Shown piece by piece: positions 33,787-41,687 of a stretch of 64,000 bases of DNA; the stretch's first letter is position 1, and each line of letters starts with the position of its first letter. This DNA comes from Amycolatopsis deserti. GTDB taxonomy: Bacteria; Actinomycetota; Actinomycetes; Mycobacteriales; Pseudonocardiaceae. Below the pieces are notes generated by a model that did no database searches, had not been told where the DNA came from, and saw only the letters and a program-made list of their open reading frames with translations. The translations under genes were made by a program, and so were the position numbers. Where the stretch lies: contig NZ_BNAU01000008.1 in assembly GCF_014653945.1 (NCBI RefSeq), positions 124,001 to 188,000 of the forward strand, in the 5' to 3' direction.

Positions 33787-34902
33787 TCAAGAGCCGGCTG
33801 GGTGGTCCTGGCTGCCGAGCCTGGGTTCGGCCGGTCGAAAATCGCTGGAGTCTGGCTGGTGGCGGGGCGCCGGGTCCCACTCCACGGGCACGGCGGTCAG
33901 CTCGGCGACGGCGCACGACCAGCTGAACCCCGCGCCGACCCCGGCGAACAGCAGCCGCTGGCCGGGCCGGGCGCGCCCGGAGAGCACGAGCTGTTCCAGC
34001 CCGGCGAACTGGTCGCCCGCGCCGAGGTGCCCGATCGTGCGGCCCCACGGCCAGGTGGTGGCGTCCAGGTCGATGTCCCAGGCCTTGAGATACCCGGCCG
34101 TCAGGCGGCGCAGGCCGAAGTGCGGCAGCACGAACCAGTCGATGTCGGACAGGTCGGCCTCGGCGTCCTTCAGCGCGGTGGTCAGCGCCTCCCGCTGGCC
34201 CTCCACGACCTTGCGCACCGCGGCGCCGACCCCGGCCGAGGCCAGGTAGTCGCGTTTGAGGACCTCGAGGTCCATCGGGGCGCGCACGCTGAAGGGCATG
34301 CGGCCGAACGGGTCGTTCCCGCGGTGCATCCGTTCCAGGGTCGGGTCGGACACCGTCGCGACGCTGCGCACCACCGCGAAACCGCCGTGGTTGGTCAGGA
34401 CCGCCGCGGTGCCGCCGTCGCCGTAGACGGTGCCGGGATCGCTGCGCCACCGGTCGAACCCGGGCAGGCCGAAGGTGTCGCCGGTGGTCACCAGCGCGGC
34501 GGCCGGCGACTCGTGCCCGCGCAGCACATGGGCCGCCAGCTCGAGACCGGCCATCCCGCCGTTGGACAGTTGCCGGATCTCCACCGCGGGGCACCGGCTC
34601 CCGCCCACGGCGTCCTGCACGTGCGAGGCCGGGGCCCACAGGTCGTGGCCCTGGTAGTGCACGTCGGCGTGCAGCACGATGCGCAGGTCCTCCGGTGGCA
34701 CGCCGGATCGGCGCATCGCCCGCACCGCGGCCTCGGCGGCCAGCTCGGCGGCCGAAGCGGTTTCGGACACCGACACCGACACGATCCCGGTCTGCTCGGC
34801 GACGCGCCGGTCGCACTGCCCGGACGCGAGGGCGTCCGCGGTGTGCACGCGGTCCGGCAGCGCGCTCGCCACCGCGGCGATGTGGAGTTCTTCGGTCCGC
34901 AC
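33787..34902 (-). CDS. KASIII-like starter-unit acyltransferase/ketosynthase (DpsC type)
   Basis: 371 residues from the GTG at 34902 (GGGGAAG upstream). It has the thiolase fold of KASIII, but the nucleophile position reads EIRQLSNGGMAG, so Ser113 replaces Cys. His261 (VLPHFG) is conserved and the usual Asn is Asp297 (GHLGAGD). DpsC of daunorubicin biosynthesis also carries Ser and pairs with the acyltransferase DpsD to choose propionyl as starter; CerJ-like relatives transfer acyl groups to other acceptors. The AT gene is divergent 259 bases away. I infer a role in priming with a non-acetate starter. Confidence 0.85.
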   Translation of the reverse strand: MRTEELHIAAVASALPDRVHTADALASGQCDRRVAEQTGIVSVSVSETASAAELAAEAAVRAMRRSGVPPEDLRIVLHADVHYQGHDLWAPASHVQDAVGGSRCPAVEIRQLSNGGMAGLELAAHVLRGHESPAAALVTTGDTFGLPGFDRWRSDPGTVYGDGGTAAVLTNHGGFAVVRSVATVSDPTLERMHRGNDPFGRMPFSVRAPMDLEVLKRDYLASAGVGAAVRKVVEGQREALTTALKDAEADLSDIDWFVLPHFGLRRLTAGYLKAWDIDLDATTWPWGRTIGHLGAGDQFAGLEQLVLSGRARPGQRLLFAGVGAGFSWSCAVAELTAVPVEWDPAPRHQPDSSDFRPAEPRLGSQDHPAGS

Positions 34903-35161
34903 TGGTTCTTCCCCGTCTCTCGCGGCGGCAGCCGCCGGCCGCACTCGTTCGTGGCGAAAACGGCCGGCGGCTCGTGGCGGACCGGGTCGGCCGCCCTGCC
35001 AGGCGATGGCGGATCGCGCGGCACCGCTGGCCCGGTCATGGTCGGGCCGCTCGCTGGAATCGGGGTGGAACGCGCGCTGATCCGTTTCCTGCCCGGGCTC
35101 CAGCGAATCGCCAGCGGCGCCGGGCAGCATCCGTTCACCGGGAAGGAAAACGGAGGTGGCC
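34903..35161. promoter_or_regulatory. Divergent promoter region of the PKS core with 11-bp-spaced repeats
   Basis: The 259-base gap between KASIII and AT genes must contain promoters for both arms of the core. TGGAA occurs at 35055-35059 and 35066-35070, exactly 11 bases apart, like SARP-type boxes; a similar spaced GGAA set lies before the BBE gene. The AT gene has GGAGG five to six bases before its ATG. No consensus -10 was identified. Confidence 0.4.
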
Positions 35162-36148
35162 ATGACGCGATCGGTCGTCCTGCTGGTACCGGGCCAGGGC
35201 GCGCAACACCCGGGGATGGCGGTGGATCTCTACCACACGCACGACGGTTTCCGCGCGGCCGTGGACGAGGTTTTCGCGCTGTGGGGCGGTGAAGGCGCGC
35301 GGATCCGGGCGGACTGGCTCGGCCCGGACCCGGAGATCGAACTGGACGACCTGCGCCGCTCGCAGCCGCTGCTGTTCGCGATCGGCTACGCGCTGGCCAC
35401 CGCGCTGCGGGGCGAGGGGATCGAGCCCGTGGCACTGGCCGGGCACAGCGTCGGCGAGGTCGTCGCCGCGGTGGTCGCCGGGGTCTTCCGGCTGCACGAC
35501 GCCGCCGAGGTGCTGGCCGAGCGGGTGGCACAACTGGCGGACGGGCCACCGGGCGGGATGCTCGCCGTCGCCGCCTCGGTCGCCGAGGTCATCCCGTACC
35601 TGGACGCGGAAGTGCACGTGGGTGCGGTCAACGCGGCCCGGCAGATCATGCTCGCCGGCCCGTCCGCGCCGCTGGCGAACACCGCACGGCGGCTGCGTGC
35701 GGCCGAGATCACCGTCCGCCCGGTGCGTACGCGCAATCCCTTCCACAGCCCCGTTCTCCAGCCCTACGCCGACAAAGCTCTGCCCACGTTGCGGCGGCTC
35801 CCGCTCGCCCCGCCGAAACTGCCGGTCTACTCCGGGTACACCGGGAAGCTCCTGACCGCGGCCGAAGCGACCGATCCCGCCTTCTGGGCCGCCCAGCCCG
35901 CGCGGCCGGTGTACTTCGCCGACGCGCTCGCCGCGGCGGCGGAGTCCGGCAGGCACCTGTTCGTGGAAACCGGTCCCGGCCAGGGCCTGACGGCACTGGC
36001 CCGCCGCCACCCCGCGGTCACCGCCGCCGGTTCCCGCGCCGTGGCTCTGCTCCCGGCACGGGCCGGGGGCGACGCCGCGCAGTTCACCAGCACGGTCGCG
36101 GAGATCTTCGCGGCCGCCACCCCGACCAGTGAGGCAGTCCTGCCATGA
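35162..36148 (+). CDS. Polyketide acyltransferase (DpsD/FabD-like)
   Basis: 328 residues from the ATG at 35162. FabD-type fold: [12 protein letters not shown], nucleophile Ser96 in AGHSVGE and His195 in [10 protein letters not shown]. In malonyl-specific ATs the last block reads HAFHSP; here it is NPFHSP, which may change acyl-group choice. A discrete AT beside a KASIII is characteristic of type II clusters with unusual starters (DpsD, FrnK). The stop overlaps the KS-alpha ATG as ATGA, so it is co-translated with the core. Confidence 0.85.
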   Translation: MTRSVVLLVPGQGAQHPGMAVDLYHTHDGFRAAVDEVFALWGGEGARIRADWLGPDPEIELDDLRRSQPLLFAIGYALATALRGEGIEPVALAGHSVGEVVAAVVAGVFRLHDAAEVLAERVAQLADGPPGGMLAVAASVAEVIPYLDAEVHVGAVNAARQIMLAGPSAPLANTARRLRAAEITVRPVRTRNPFHSPVLQPYADKALPTLRRLPLAPPKLPVYSGYTGKLLTAAEATDPAFWAAQPARPVYFADALAAAAESGRHLFVETGPGQGLTALARRHPAVTAAGSRAVALLPARAGGDAAQFTSTVAEIFAAATPTSEAVLP

Positions 36149-37413
36149 CCAGACGAGCAGTCATCACCGGGATCGGAGCCGTCGCACCCGGCGGCATCGG
36201 CGTCCCGGCCTACTGGAAACAGCTCACCGACGGCGTGTCCGCGACCGCGCCGATCTCGTTGTTCGACGCGTCGCCGTACCGGTCGCGGATCGCGGCCGAA
36301 GTCGATTTCGACCCGGCCGGTGCGGGGCTCAGCCCGCGGGAGATCCGCCGTCTCGACCGCGCCGCCCAGTTCGCCGTCGTCGCCGCGCGGGAGGCGGTCG
36401 AGGACAGCGGGCTGGAAACCGGCGCGCTGCCCGGCGAGCGGACCGGCGTCGCGCTGGGCACCGCGGTCGGCTGCACCACCGCGATGGAACGCGAATACGT
36501 GGTGCTCTCCGACGGTGGCCGCGACTGGCTGGTCGACCCGGACTACGCCGTGCGCGAGCTCTACGACCACTTCGTGCCCAGCTCGATGGCCGTCGAGCTG
36601 GCCCGGCTGACCGGCGCGCGCGGGCCGGTGTCGGTGGTCTCCGACGGGTGCACCTCGGGCCTGGACGCGGTCGGGCACGCGCTCGACCTGATCCGCGAGG
36701 GCAGCGCCGACGTCGTGGTCACCGGCGGCACCGACGCGCCGATCTCCCCGATCACCCTGGCCTGTTTCGACGCGATCAAGGCGACCTCGCCGCGCAACGA
36801 CGCCGCCGAGCACGCCTCCCGCCCGTTCGACCGCACCCGCAACGGGCTGGTGCTCGGGGAGGGGGCGGCGATCCTGGTGGTCGAGGAAGCCGAGCACGCC
36901 CGTCGCCGTGGCGCCCGGATCTACGCGGAGGTCTCCGGTTTCGCCAGCCGGTGCAACGCCTACCACATGACCGGGCTGCGCACCGACGGTGTGGAGATGG
37001 CCGAGGCGATCCGGCTCGCGCTCGACGAGGCCCGGCTGGCGCCGTCGGACGTGCACTACGTCAACGCGCACGGCTCCAGCACCAAGCAGAACGACCGCCA
37101 CGAGACGGCCGCGTTCAAGCGCAGCCTCGGCGAGCACGCCTACCGCGTGCCGGTCAGCTCGATCAAGTCGATGATCGGGCACTCGCTGGGCGCCATCGGG
37201 GCCCTCGAACTCGCCGCGTGCGCGCTGGCGATCGAGCACGACGTCGTCCCGCCCACGGCGAACCTGCACGAGCCCGACCCCGACTGCGACCTGGACTACG
37301 TCCCGCTGGTCGCGCGTGAGCAGACCGTCGACACCGTCTTGAGCGTCGGCAGCGGATTCGGCGGCTTCCAGAGCGCCGTGGTGCTCACCGCGCCGGAAAG
37401 GACGGCGGCATGA
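36145..37413 (+). CDS. Type II PKS ketosynthase alpha
   Basis: 422 residues. Catalytic Cys169 in DGCTSGLDA, His309 in [11 protein letters not shown] and His346 with Lys341 in [13 protein letters not shown] are all present, as in ActI-ORF1 and TcmK. It condenses malonyl units on the ACP as a heterodimer with KS-beta. Order AT-KSalpha-KSbeta-ACP with ATGA overlaps on both sides is the classical minimal PKS. Expressed from the divergent promoter at 34903-35161. Confidence 0.96.
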   Translation: MTRRAVITGIGAVAPGGIGVPAYWKQLTDGVSATAPISLFDASPYRSRIAAEVDFDPAGAGLSPREIRRLDRAAQFAVVAAREAVEDSGLETGALPGERTGVALGTAVGCTTAMEREYVVLSDGGRDWLVDPDYAVRELYDHFVPSSMAVELARLTGARGPVSVVSDGCTSGLDAVGHALDLIREGSADVVVTGGTDAPISPITLACFDAIKATSPRNDAAEHASRPFDRTRNGLVLGEGAAILVVEEAEHARRRGARIYAEVSGFASRCNAYHMTGLRTDGVEMAEAIRLALDEARLAPSDVHYVNAHGSSTKQNDRHETAAFKRSLGEHAYRVPVSSIKSMIGHSLGAIGALELAACALAIEHDVVPPTANLHEPDPDCDLDYVPLVAREQTVDTVLSVGSGFGGFQSAVVLTAPERTAA

Positions 37414-38651
37414 CCAGCGCGGTCGTCACCGGCATCGGCGTCGTCGCGCCGACCGGCATCGGCACGGAGGAGTACTGGCGCGCCACGGCCGCGGGGGAGT
37501 CGGCGATCGGCCCGATCACGCGGTTCGACCCGGCGCCCTACCCGGTGAGCCTGGCGGGCGAGGTGCCCGGGTTCGTCCCGGAGGAGCACGTGCCGTCCCG
37601 GCTGCTCCCGCAGACCGACCACGGGACCCGGCTCTCCCTGGCCGCCGCCGCGGAAGCGCTTTCCGGCAGCGGCCTCACCGCCGCCGAGGCGCCCGAGTTC
37701 GGCATCGGCATCGCCACCGCGTCGTCGATGGGCGGGTTCGAGTTCGGGCAGCGCGAGCTGCAGCACCTGTGGCAGCTGGGTGCTCAGCACGTGAGCGCCT
37801 ACCAGTCGTTCGCGTGGTTCTACGCGGTCAACACCGGTCAGATCTCGATCCGCCACGGCCTGCGCGGGCCCGGAGCCACGATCGTCGCCGACCAGGCGGG
37901 CGGCCTCGACGCGCTCGGCGTGGCCCGGCGGCAGATCCGCAAGGGCACGGCGGCCGTCGTCACCGGGGGAGTGGACAGCGCCCTGTGCCCGCTCGGTCTG
38001 GCCGGGCAGCTCAGCACCGGCGATCTCAGCGGCGCGGGCGACCCGGACCTGGCGTACCTGCCGTTCACCCGGGAGGCCGGCGGTCACGTGCCCGCCGAGG
38101 GCGGTGCCATCCTCGTGGTGGAGGACGCCGAGTTCGCGCGCGAGCGGGGCGCCCAGGTGCTCGGCGAGATCGCCGGGTACGCGGCCACCTTCGATCCGGA
38201 CCCCCGCGACCCGGCCGCGGACGGGCTGTTGCGCGCGGCGCGGCAGGCCATCACCGACGCGGGGCTCGAACCCGGCGACGTCGATGTGGTCTTCGCCGAC
38301 GCCGCCGGCCGCCCCGCGGCCGACCGGCGCGAAGCCGCGGCGATCACCGCGCTGTTCGGCGCCGGCGGAATCCCGGTCACCGCACCGAAAACCGGCACCG
38401 GACGGCTCTACGCGGGAGCCGGTGGTCTGGACACCGCCACCGCCCTGCTGAGCCTGCGCGACCAGACGATCCCGCCCACCGTGCACGTCCGTGCCACCGA
38501 CCCGGCCCACGAGATCGACCTCGTCCTCGGCCGGGCCCGTCCCGCCGCGCTGACCACGGCGCTCGTCCTGGCCCGCGGTCGTGGCGGATTCAACGCGGCG
38601 CTGGTCGTGCGCGCACCCCGGCCCGGAAAACCCAACCACACCAAGGAGTAG
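37410..38651 (+). CDS. Type II PKS ketosynthase beta / chain length factor
   Basis: 413 residues, homologous to KS-alpha. The nucleophile Cys is replaced by Gln162 in [12 protein letters not shown], the residue that decarboxylates malonyl-ACP and sets chain length in CLFs. The KS-alpha His block is degenerate here ([13 protein letters not shown]). It forms the tunnel that sizes the polyketide. Chain length cannot be predicted with confidence by eye. Confidence 0.95.
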   Translation: MTSAVVTGIGVVAPTGIGTEEYWRATAAGESAIGPITRFDPAPYPVSLAGEVPGFVPEEHVPSRLLPQTDHGTRLSLAAAAEALSGSGLTAAEAPEFGIGIATASSMGGFEFGQRELQHLWQLGAQHVSAYQSFAWFYAVNTGQISIRHGLRGPGATIVADQAGGLDALGVARRQIRKGTAAVVTGGVDSALCPLGLAGQLSTGDLSGAGDPDLAYLPFTREAGGHVPAEGGAILVVEDAEFARERGAQVLGEIAGYAATFDPDPRDPAADGLLRAARQAITDAGLEPGDVDVVFADAAGRPAADRREAAAITALFGAGGIPVTAPKTGTGRLYAGAGGLDTATALLSLRDQTIPPTVHVRATDPAHEIDLVLGRARPAALTTALVLARGRGGFNAALVVRAPRPGKPNHTKE

Positions 38652-38655
38652 CACC

Positions 38656-38907
38656 ATGAGCACACTGACCATCACCGCCCTGAAGGACATCCTGCGCTCC
38701 GCCGCGGGCGAGGACGACGGCGTCGACCTCGACGCCGAGATCCTCGACACCCCCTTCGCCGAGCTGGGCTACGACTCGCTCGCGCTGCTGGAGACCGCCG
38801 CCCGCATCGCCCGCGAGTACGGCGTGACCCTCAGCGACGACGACGTCGACCAGATCGAGACCCCCCGCGAGCTGCTCGACCGCGTCAACGCGGCGGCGCG
38901 CGCGTGA
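38656..38907 (+). CDS. Type II PKS acyl carrier protein
   Basis: 83 residues from the ATG at 38656 with AAGGAG six bases upstream. The phosphopantetheine attachment site is Ser41 in LGYDSLALLE, preceded by the acidic helix I typical of ACPs. It carries the growing chain for the KS pair, ketoreductase and ARO/CYC. Only one ACP is in the window, so the starter module probably has no ACP of its own, as in the DpsC/DpsD system. Confidence 0.95.
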   Translation: MSTLTITALKDILRSAAGEDDGVDLDAEILDTPFAELGYDSLALLETAARIAREYGVTLSDDDVDQIETPRELLDRVNAAARA

Positions 38908-38917
38908 GGCCGCGGCG

Positions 38918-40303
38918 ATGACGGCCGTCGCTGGAACGGAACAGGACGCCCGCGCACCGCTGACGCGGATCGGTGCCCTCGCCGACGCGGGCACCGTCGT
39001 GCCCCGGGGAGAGCGCGACGGCGGGGTGTGGGCCATCGCCCAGCTCCGTGGCGTGGTGTGCGCGGTCTTCGCACTCGATCCGCGGGTCAGCGCGGGTGCG
39101 ATGTCGGCGGGCAACTGCGACATCATCGTCGCCGCCTACGAGCACGCGCTGGAGGCCGGCCTACCCGTGGTCGGGCTGTGGCACTCCGGTGGCGCCCGGC
39201 TGCAGGACGGCATCGGCAGCCTGCACGCGGTGTCGCGCGTGTTCGCGGCGATGACCCGGGCCTCGGGCCGGATTCCGCAGGTCTCCGTCGTGCTCGGCGC
39301 CGCCGCGGGCGGAGCCGCCTACGGGCCCGCGCTCACCGACGTCGTGATCATGGCGCCGGAGGCGCGGGTGTTCATCACCGGCCCCGGGATCATCCGGGAG
39401 GTCACCGGCGAGGAGATCGACGCGGAGAGCCTCGGCGGGCCCGGGCAGCACGGGCGGACGAGCGGAGTCACGCACGTGGTCGCGCGGTCCGAAGCCGACG
39501 CGCTGGTCAGGGCGGCGGCGATCGTGGAACTGCTGGCCGCGCCCGGGCACGTCGACCCCGCCCGGGTGCCCGACCGGCCCTTCGCCCACCTGCTGCCGGA
39601 ACGGGCCAGGCGGGCCTACGACGTCCACCCGGTGGTCGAGGCCCTGCTCGACGGCCCGCCGGAGGAGCTGCACGCCGGCTGGGCGCGCAACATCGTCACC
39701 GCGCTGGGCAGGCTCGGCGGCGCGACCGTCGGCGTGGTGGCCAGCAACCCGATCCGCAAGGGCGGGTGCCTGGATTCGCAGTCGGCGGAGAAGGCGGCCC
39801 GGTTCGTGCGCATGTGCGACGCGTTCGGCGTTCCGCTGGTCGTGCTCGTCGACGTGCCCGGCTACCTGCCCGGCGTCAAGGAGGAGTGGGGTGGCGTGGT
39901 GCGGCGCGGGGCCAAGTTGCTGCACGCGTTCGCCGAGGCGACCGTGCCGCGGGTGAGCGTGATCCTGCGCAAGGCTTACGGCGGCGCCTACATCGCCATG
40001 AACTGCCGCGGGCTGGGCGCGGACCACGTGATCGCGTGGCCGGGCGCGGAGGTGGCCGTCATGGGCGCGACCGCCGCGGTCCGGCTGTTGCGACGGCGTG
40101 AGCTCGCGGCGGCCGAGGACCGGGCGGCACTCGAGGAACGGCTGGTGGCCGAGCACGAACGGGAGACCGGTGGGGTGCGTGCCGCGGTCGAACTGGGTGT
40201 GGTCGACGAGGTCGTGGAACCGGACCGGACCCGCAGCGCGGTGGCGCGGGCGCTGCACGAGCGCGGCCCGGCGCGCGGTGCCCACGGCAACATCCCGTTG
40301 TGA
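38918..40303 (+). CDS. Acyl-CoA carboxylase carboxyltransferase (beta) subunit
   Basis: 461 residues. Crotonase-like carboxyltransferase with VVGLWHSGGARLQDGIGSLH, ASGRIPQVSVVLGAAAGGAA in the N half, and VDVPGYLPGVKEEWGGVVRRGAK, LRKAYGGAYIAMN in the C half. It would carboxylate acetyl- or propionyl-CoA to supply extender units; several aromatic clusters (for example jadomycin) include such a gene. The matching biotin carboxylase is absent, but a 74-residue biotin carrier is encoded at 17258-17482. It lies ten bases after the ACP gene, as the last gene of the core operon. Confidence 0.9.
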   Translation: MTAVAGTEQDARAPLTRIGALADAGTVVPRGERDGGVWAIAQLRGVVCAVFALDPRVSAGAMSAGNCDIIVAAYEHALEAGLPVVGLWHSGGARLQDGIGSLHAVSRVFAAMTRASGRIPQVSVVLGAAAGGAAYGPALTDVVIMAPEARVFITGPGIIREVTGEEIDAESLGGPGQHGRTSGVTHVVARSEADALVRAAAIVELLAAPGHVDPARVPDRPFAHLLPERARRAYDVHPVVEALLDGPPEELHAGWARNIVTALGRLGGATVGVVASNPIRKGGCLDSQSAEKAARFVRMCDAFGVPLVVLVDVPGYLPGVKEEWGGVVRRGAKLLHAFAEATVPRVSVILRKAYGGAYIAMNCRGLGADHVIAWPGAEVAVMGATAAVRLLRRRELAAAEDRAALEERLVAEHERETGGVRAAVELGVVDEVVEPDRTRSAVARALHERGPARGAHGNIPL

Positions 40304-40304
40304 G

Positions 40305-40340
40305 CGGTGTGCCGCCCCGGGGGCCCGGGGCGGCACACCG
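40305..40340. terminator. Strong bidirectional hairpin between core operon and SARP gene
   Basis: A perfect 17-bp stem (CGGTGTGCCGCCCCGGG and its complement) with a two-base loop starts two bases after the carboxyltransferase TGA and ends three bases before the SARP stop on the other strand. It should insulate the two converging units. Confidence 0.8.
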
Positions 40341-40343
40341 TGG

Positions 40344-41234
40344 TCAGGCCGACGATCCTTCCAGGCACCGGGCGAAGCCCGGCACCAGGTCGGCCAGCTC
40401 GCCCCGTCGTTCGGCGAGGAGATCCAGCGACAGCACCGATTCCGGCCACTCCACCGACGCGTCGAGCCGGGCGTCGCAGGTCAGCACGGCCTGGTGCAGC
40501 TGCTGCATGCGGGCCGAGGGCTCCAGGCCCAGCTCCGTGTTGAGGACCGACCGCAGCCGAGCGATGACCTGCAGGGCCTGTGCTTGGCGGCCGCACCGGT
40601 AGAGCGCCAGCACCAACTGCGCGTGGAAGTTCTCGTGGGTGGGATGCGCCGCGACGAGCCCGGTCAGCTCGGCGAGCACCTCGTGGTGCGTGCCGAGCCG
40701 CAGGTCCGCCTCGATGCGTTGTTCGAGCGCGCCCAGCCGGCGCTCCTCCAGGCCCGCGACCCACGCCCGCAGCCGGGGCCCGAGAGCGACGTCGGCGAGC
40801 GGTTCACCGTGCCAGACCGACAGCGCCCGGCGGAAGAACAGGGCGGCGCAGCCGTCGTCGCGCCGGGCGAGCGCCGCGCGCCCCTGGGCGGCGAAGGAGT
40901 TGAACTCGTCGACGTCGAGCTGGCCGGGCGCCACCCGCAGCAGGTAGCCGCGGGATCGCGTCTTCAGGACGTCCTTGGCACACGGCGCCGAGCCGACCGA
41001 GGGAAGGGACGCGAGCAGCCGCCGCAGCTGCAGGACGTAGGTCTGCAGCGTGGACGCCGCGCTGGAGGGCGGGTTGTCCTCCCACAACTCGGCGATGCAC
41101 GATTCGATCGACACCACCGTGTTCGCGTTGAGCAGCAGGAAGGCCAGCAGCTGCCGCTGCTTGGGCGCGGTGGGTGTGAACGCCTCGCCGTGGTCGTTGA
41201 CCGCCAGCGGGCCGAGCACCTCGTAACTCATCAT
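40344..41234 (-). CDS. SARP-family pathway activator
   Basis: 296 residues from the first of two adjacent ATGs (41234, 41231), eight bases after a G-rich SD-like run. An OmpR-type winged helix (about 1-95: FTPTAPKQRQLLAFLLLNAN, STLQTYVLQLRRLLA, GYLLRV) is followed by a bacterial transcriptional activation domain (about 100-250: VDEFNSFAAQGRAALARRDD, ENFHAQLVLALYRCGRQAQA). SARPs such as ActII-ORF4 and DnrI switch on type II PKS clusters by binding 11-bp-spaced repeats. Position next to the minimal PKS makes it the likely cluster activator. Confidence 0.9.
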   Translation of the reverse strand: MMSYEVLGPLAVNDHGEAFTPTAPKQRQLLAFLLLNANTVVSIESCIAELWEDNPPSSAASTLQTYVLQLRRLLASLPSVGSAPCAKDVLKTRSRGYLLRVAPGQLDVDEFNSFAAQGRAALARRDDGCAALFFRRALSVWHGEPLADVALGPRLRAWVAGLEERRLGALEQRIEADLRLGTHHEVLAELTGLVAAHPTHENFHAQLVLALYRCGRQAQALQVIARLRSVLNTELGLEPSARMQQLHQAVLTCDARLDASVEWPESVLSLDLLAERRGELADLVPGFARCLEGSSA

Positions 41235-41687
41235 TTCGCAGACCCCCCATTTCCGAGAACCGTACCGAGTGTCAGCCGCGATCTTTTTTTCCACATCGTT
41301 TCGTACAAGGAAACCTCTCTGCGCGTCGTGGATTCTTCCCGCGGGCCCGCCGACGACCTACCCCTGGACGAACCGTCGTCGGGTGAGCCCGTGATCGAGT
41401 GGACACCGGATCGTCGAGTGGCGATCGCCTCCTCGGGTTGACACTGGAAAACCCTTGAGATTCTAGCGTTCGGGAGTCGCCGTCCGAATGGACCGGAGGG
41501 TTCCGTTCACCCACTGGGCTGTGAACTAGCTCACGGTGACAGTCCGCTCGTGATCAGCTATCCGGCTCGAACGTGATTTCGAACAAGCCTTGTCGAAACA
41601 GTGCGGAAACGCGAGTGGAACTCCAGCCGCTTTCCAGGGGGCCGGCGCATCGTCCCGAGGACGTTCCGGGAGAAAGGGAGTCGATCG
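41235..41687. promoter_or_regulatory. Regulatory gap between SARP and BBE-like gene
   Basis: About 450 bases without a gene. At 41577-41598 a nearly perfect inverted repeat, TTTCG-a-ACAAG-c-CTTGT-CGAAA, could be a repressor site. CGAAAC (41594), CGGAAAC (41604) and TGGAAC (41616) follow with 11- to 12-base spacing, reminiscent of SARP boxes. GAAAGGGAG ends eight bases before the ATG at 41688. The SARP promoter must also lie here. Confidence 0.45.

Noticed and set aside
41577..41598. Gamma-butyrolactone receptor (ARE) site upstream of the BBE-like gene
   Set aside because: It is a good palindrome but does not match the ARE consensus, and no receptor gene is in the window; left as an unassigned operator candidate.
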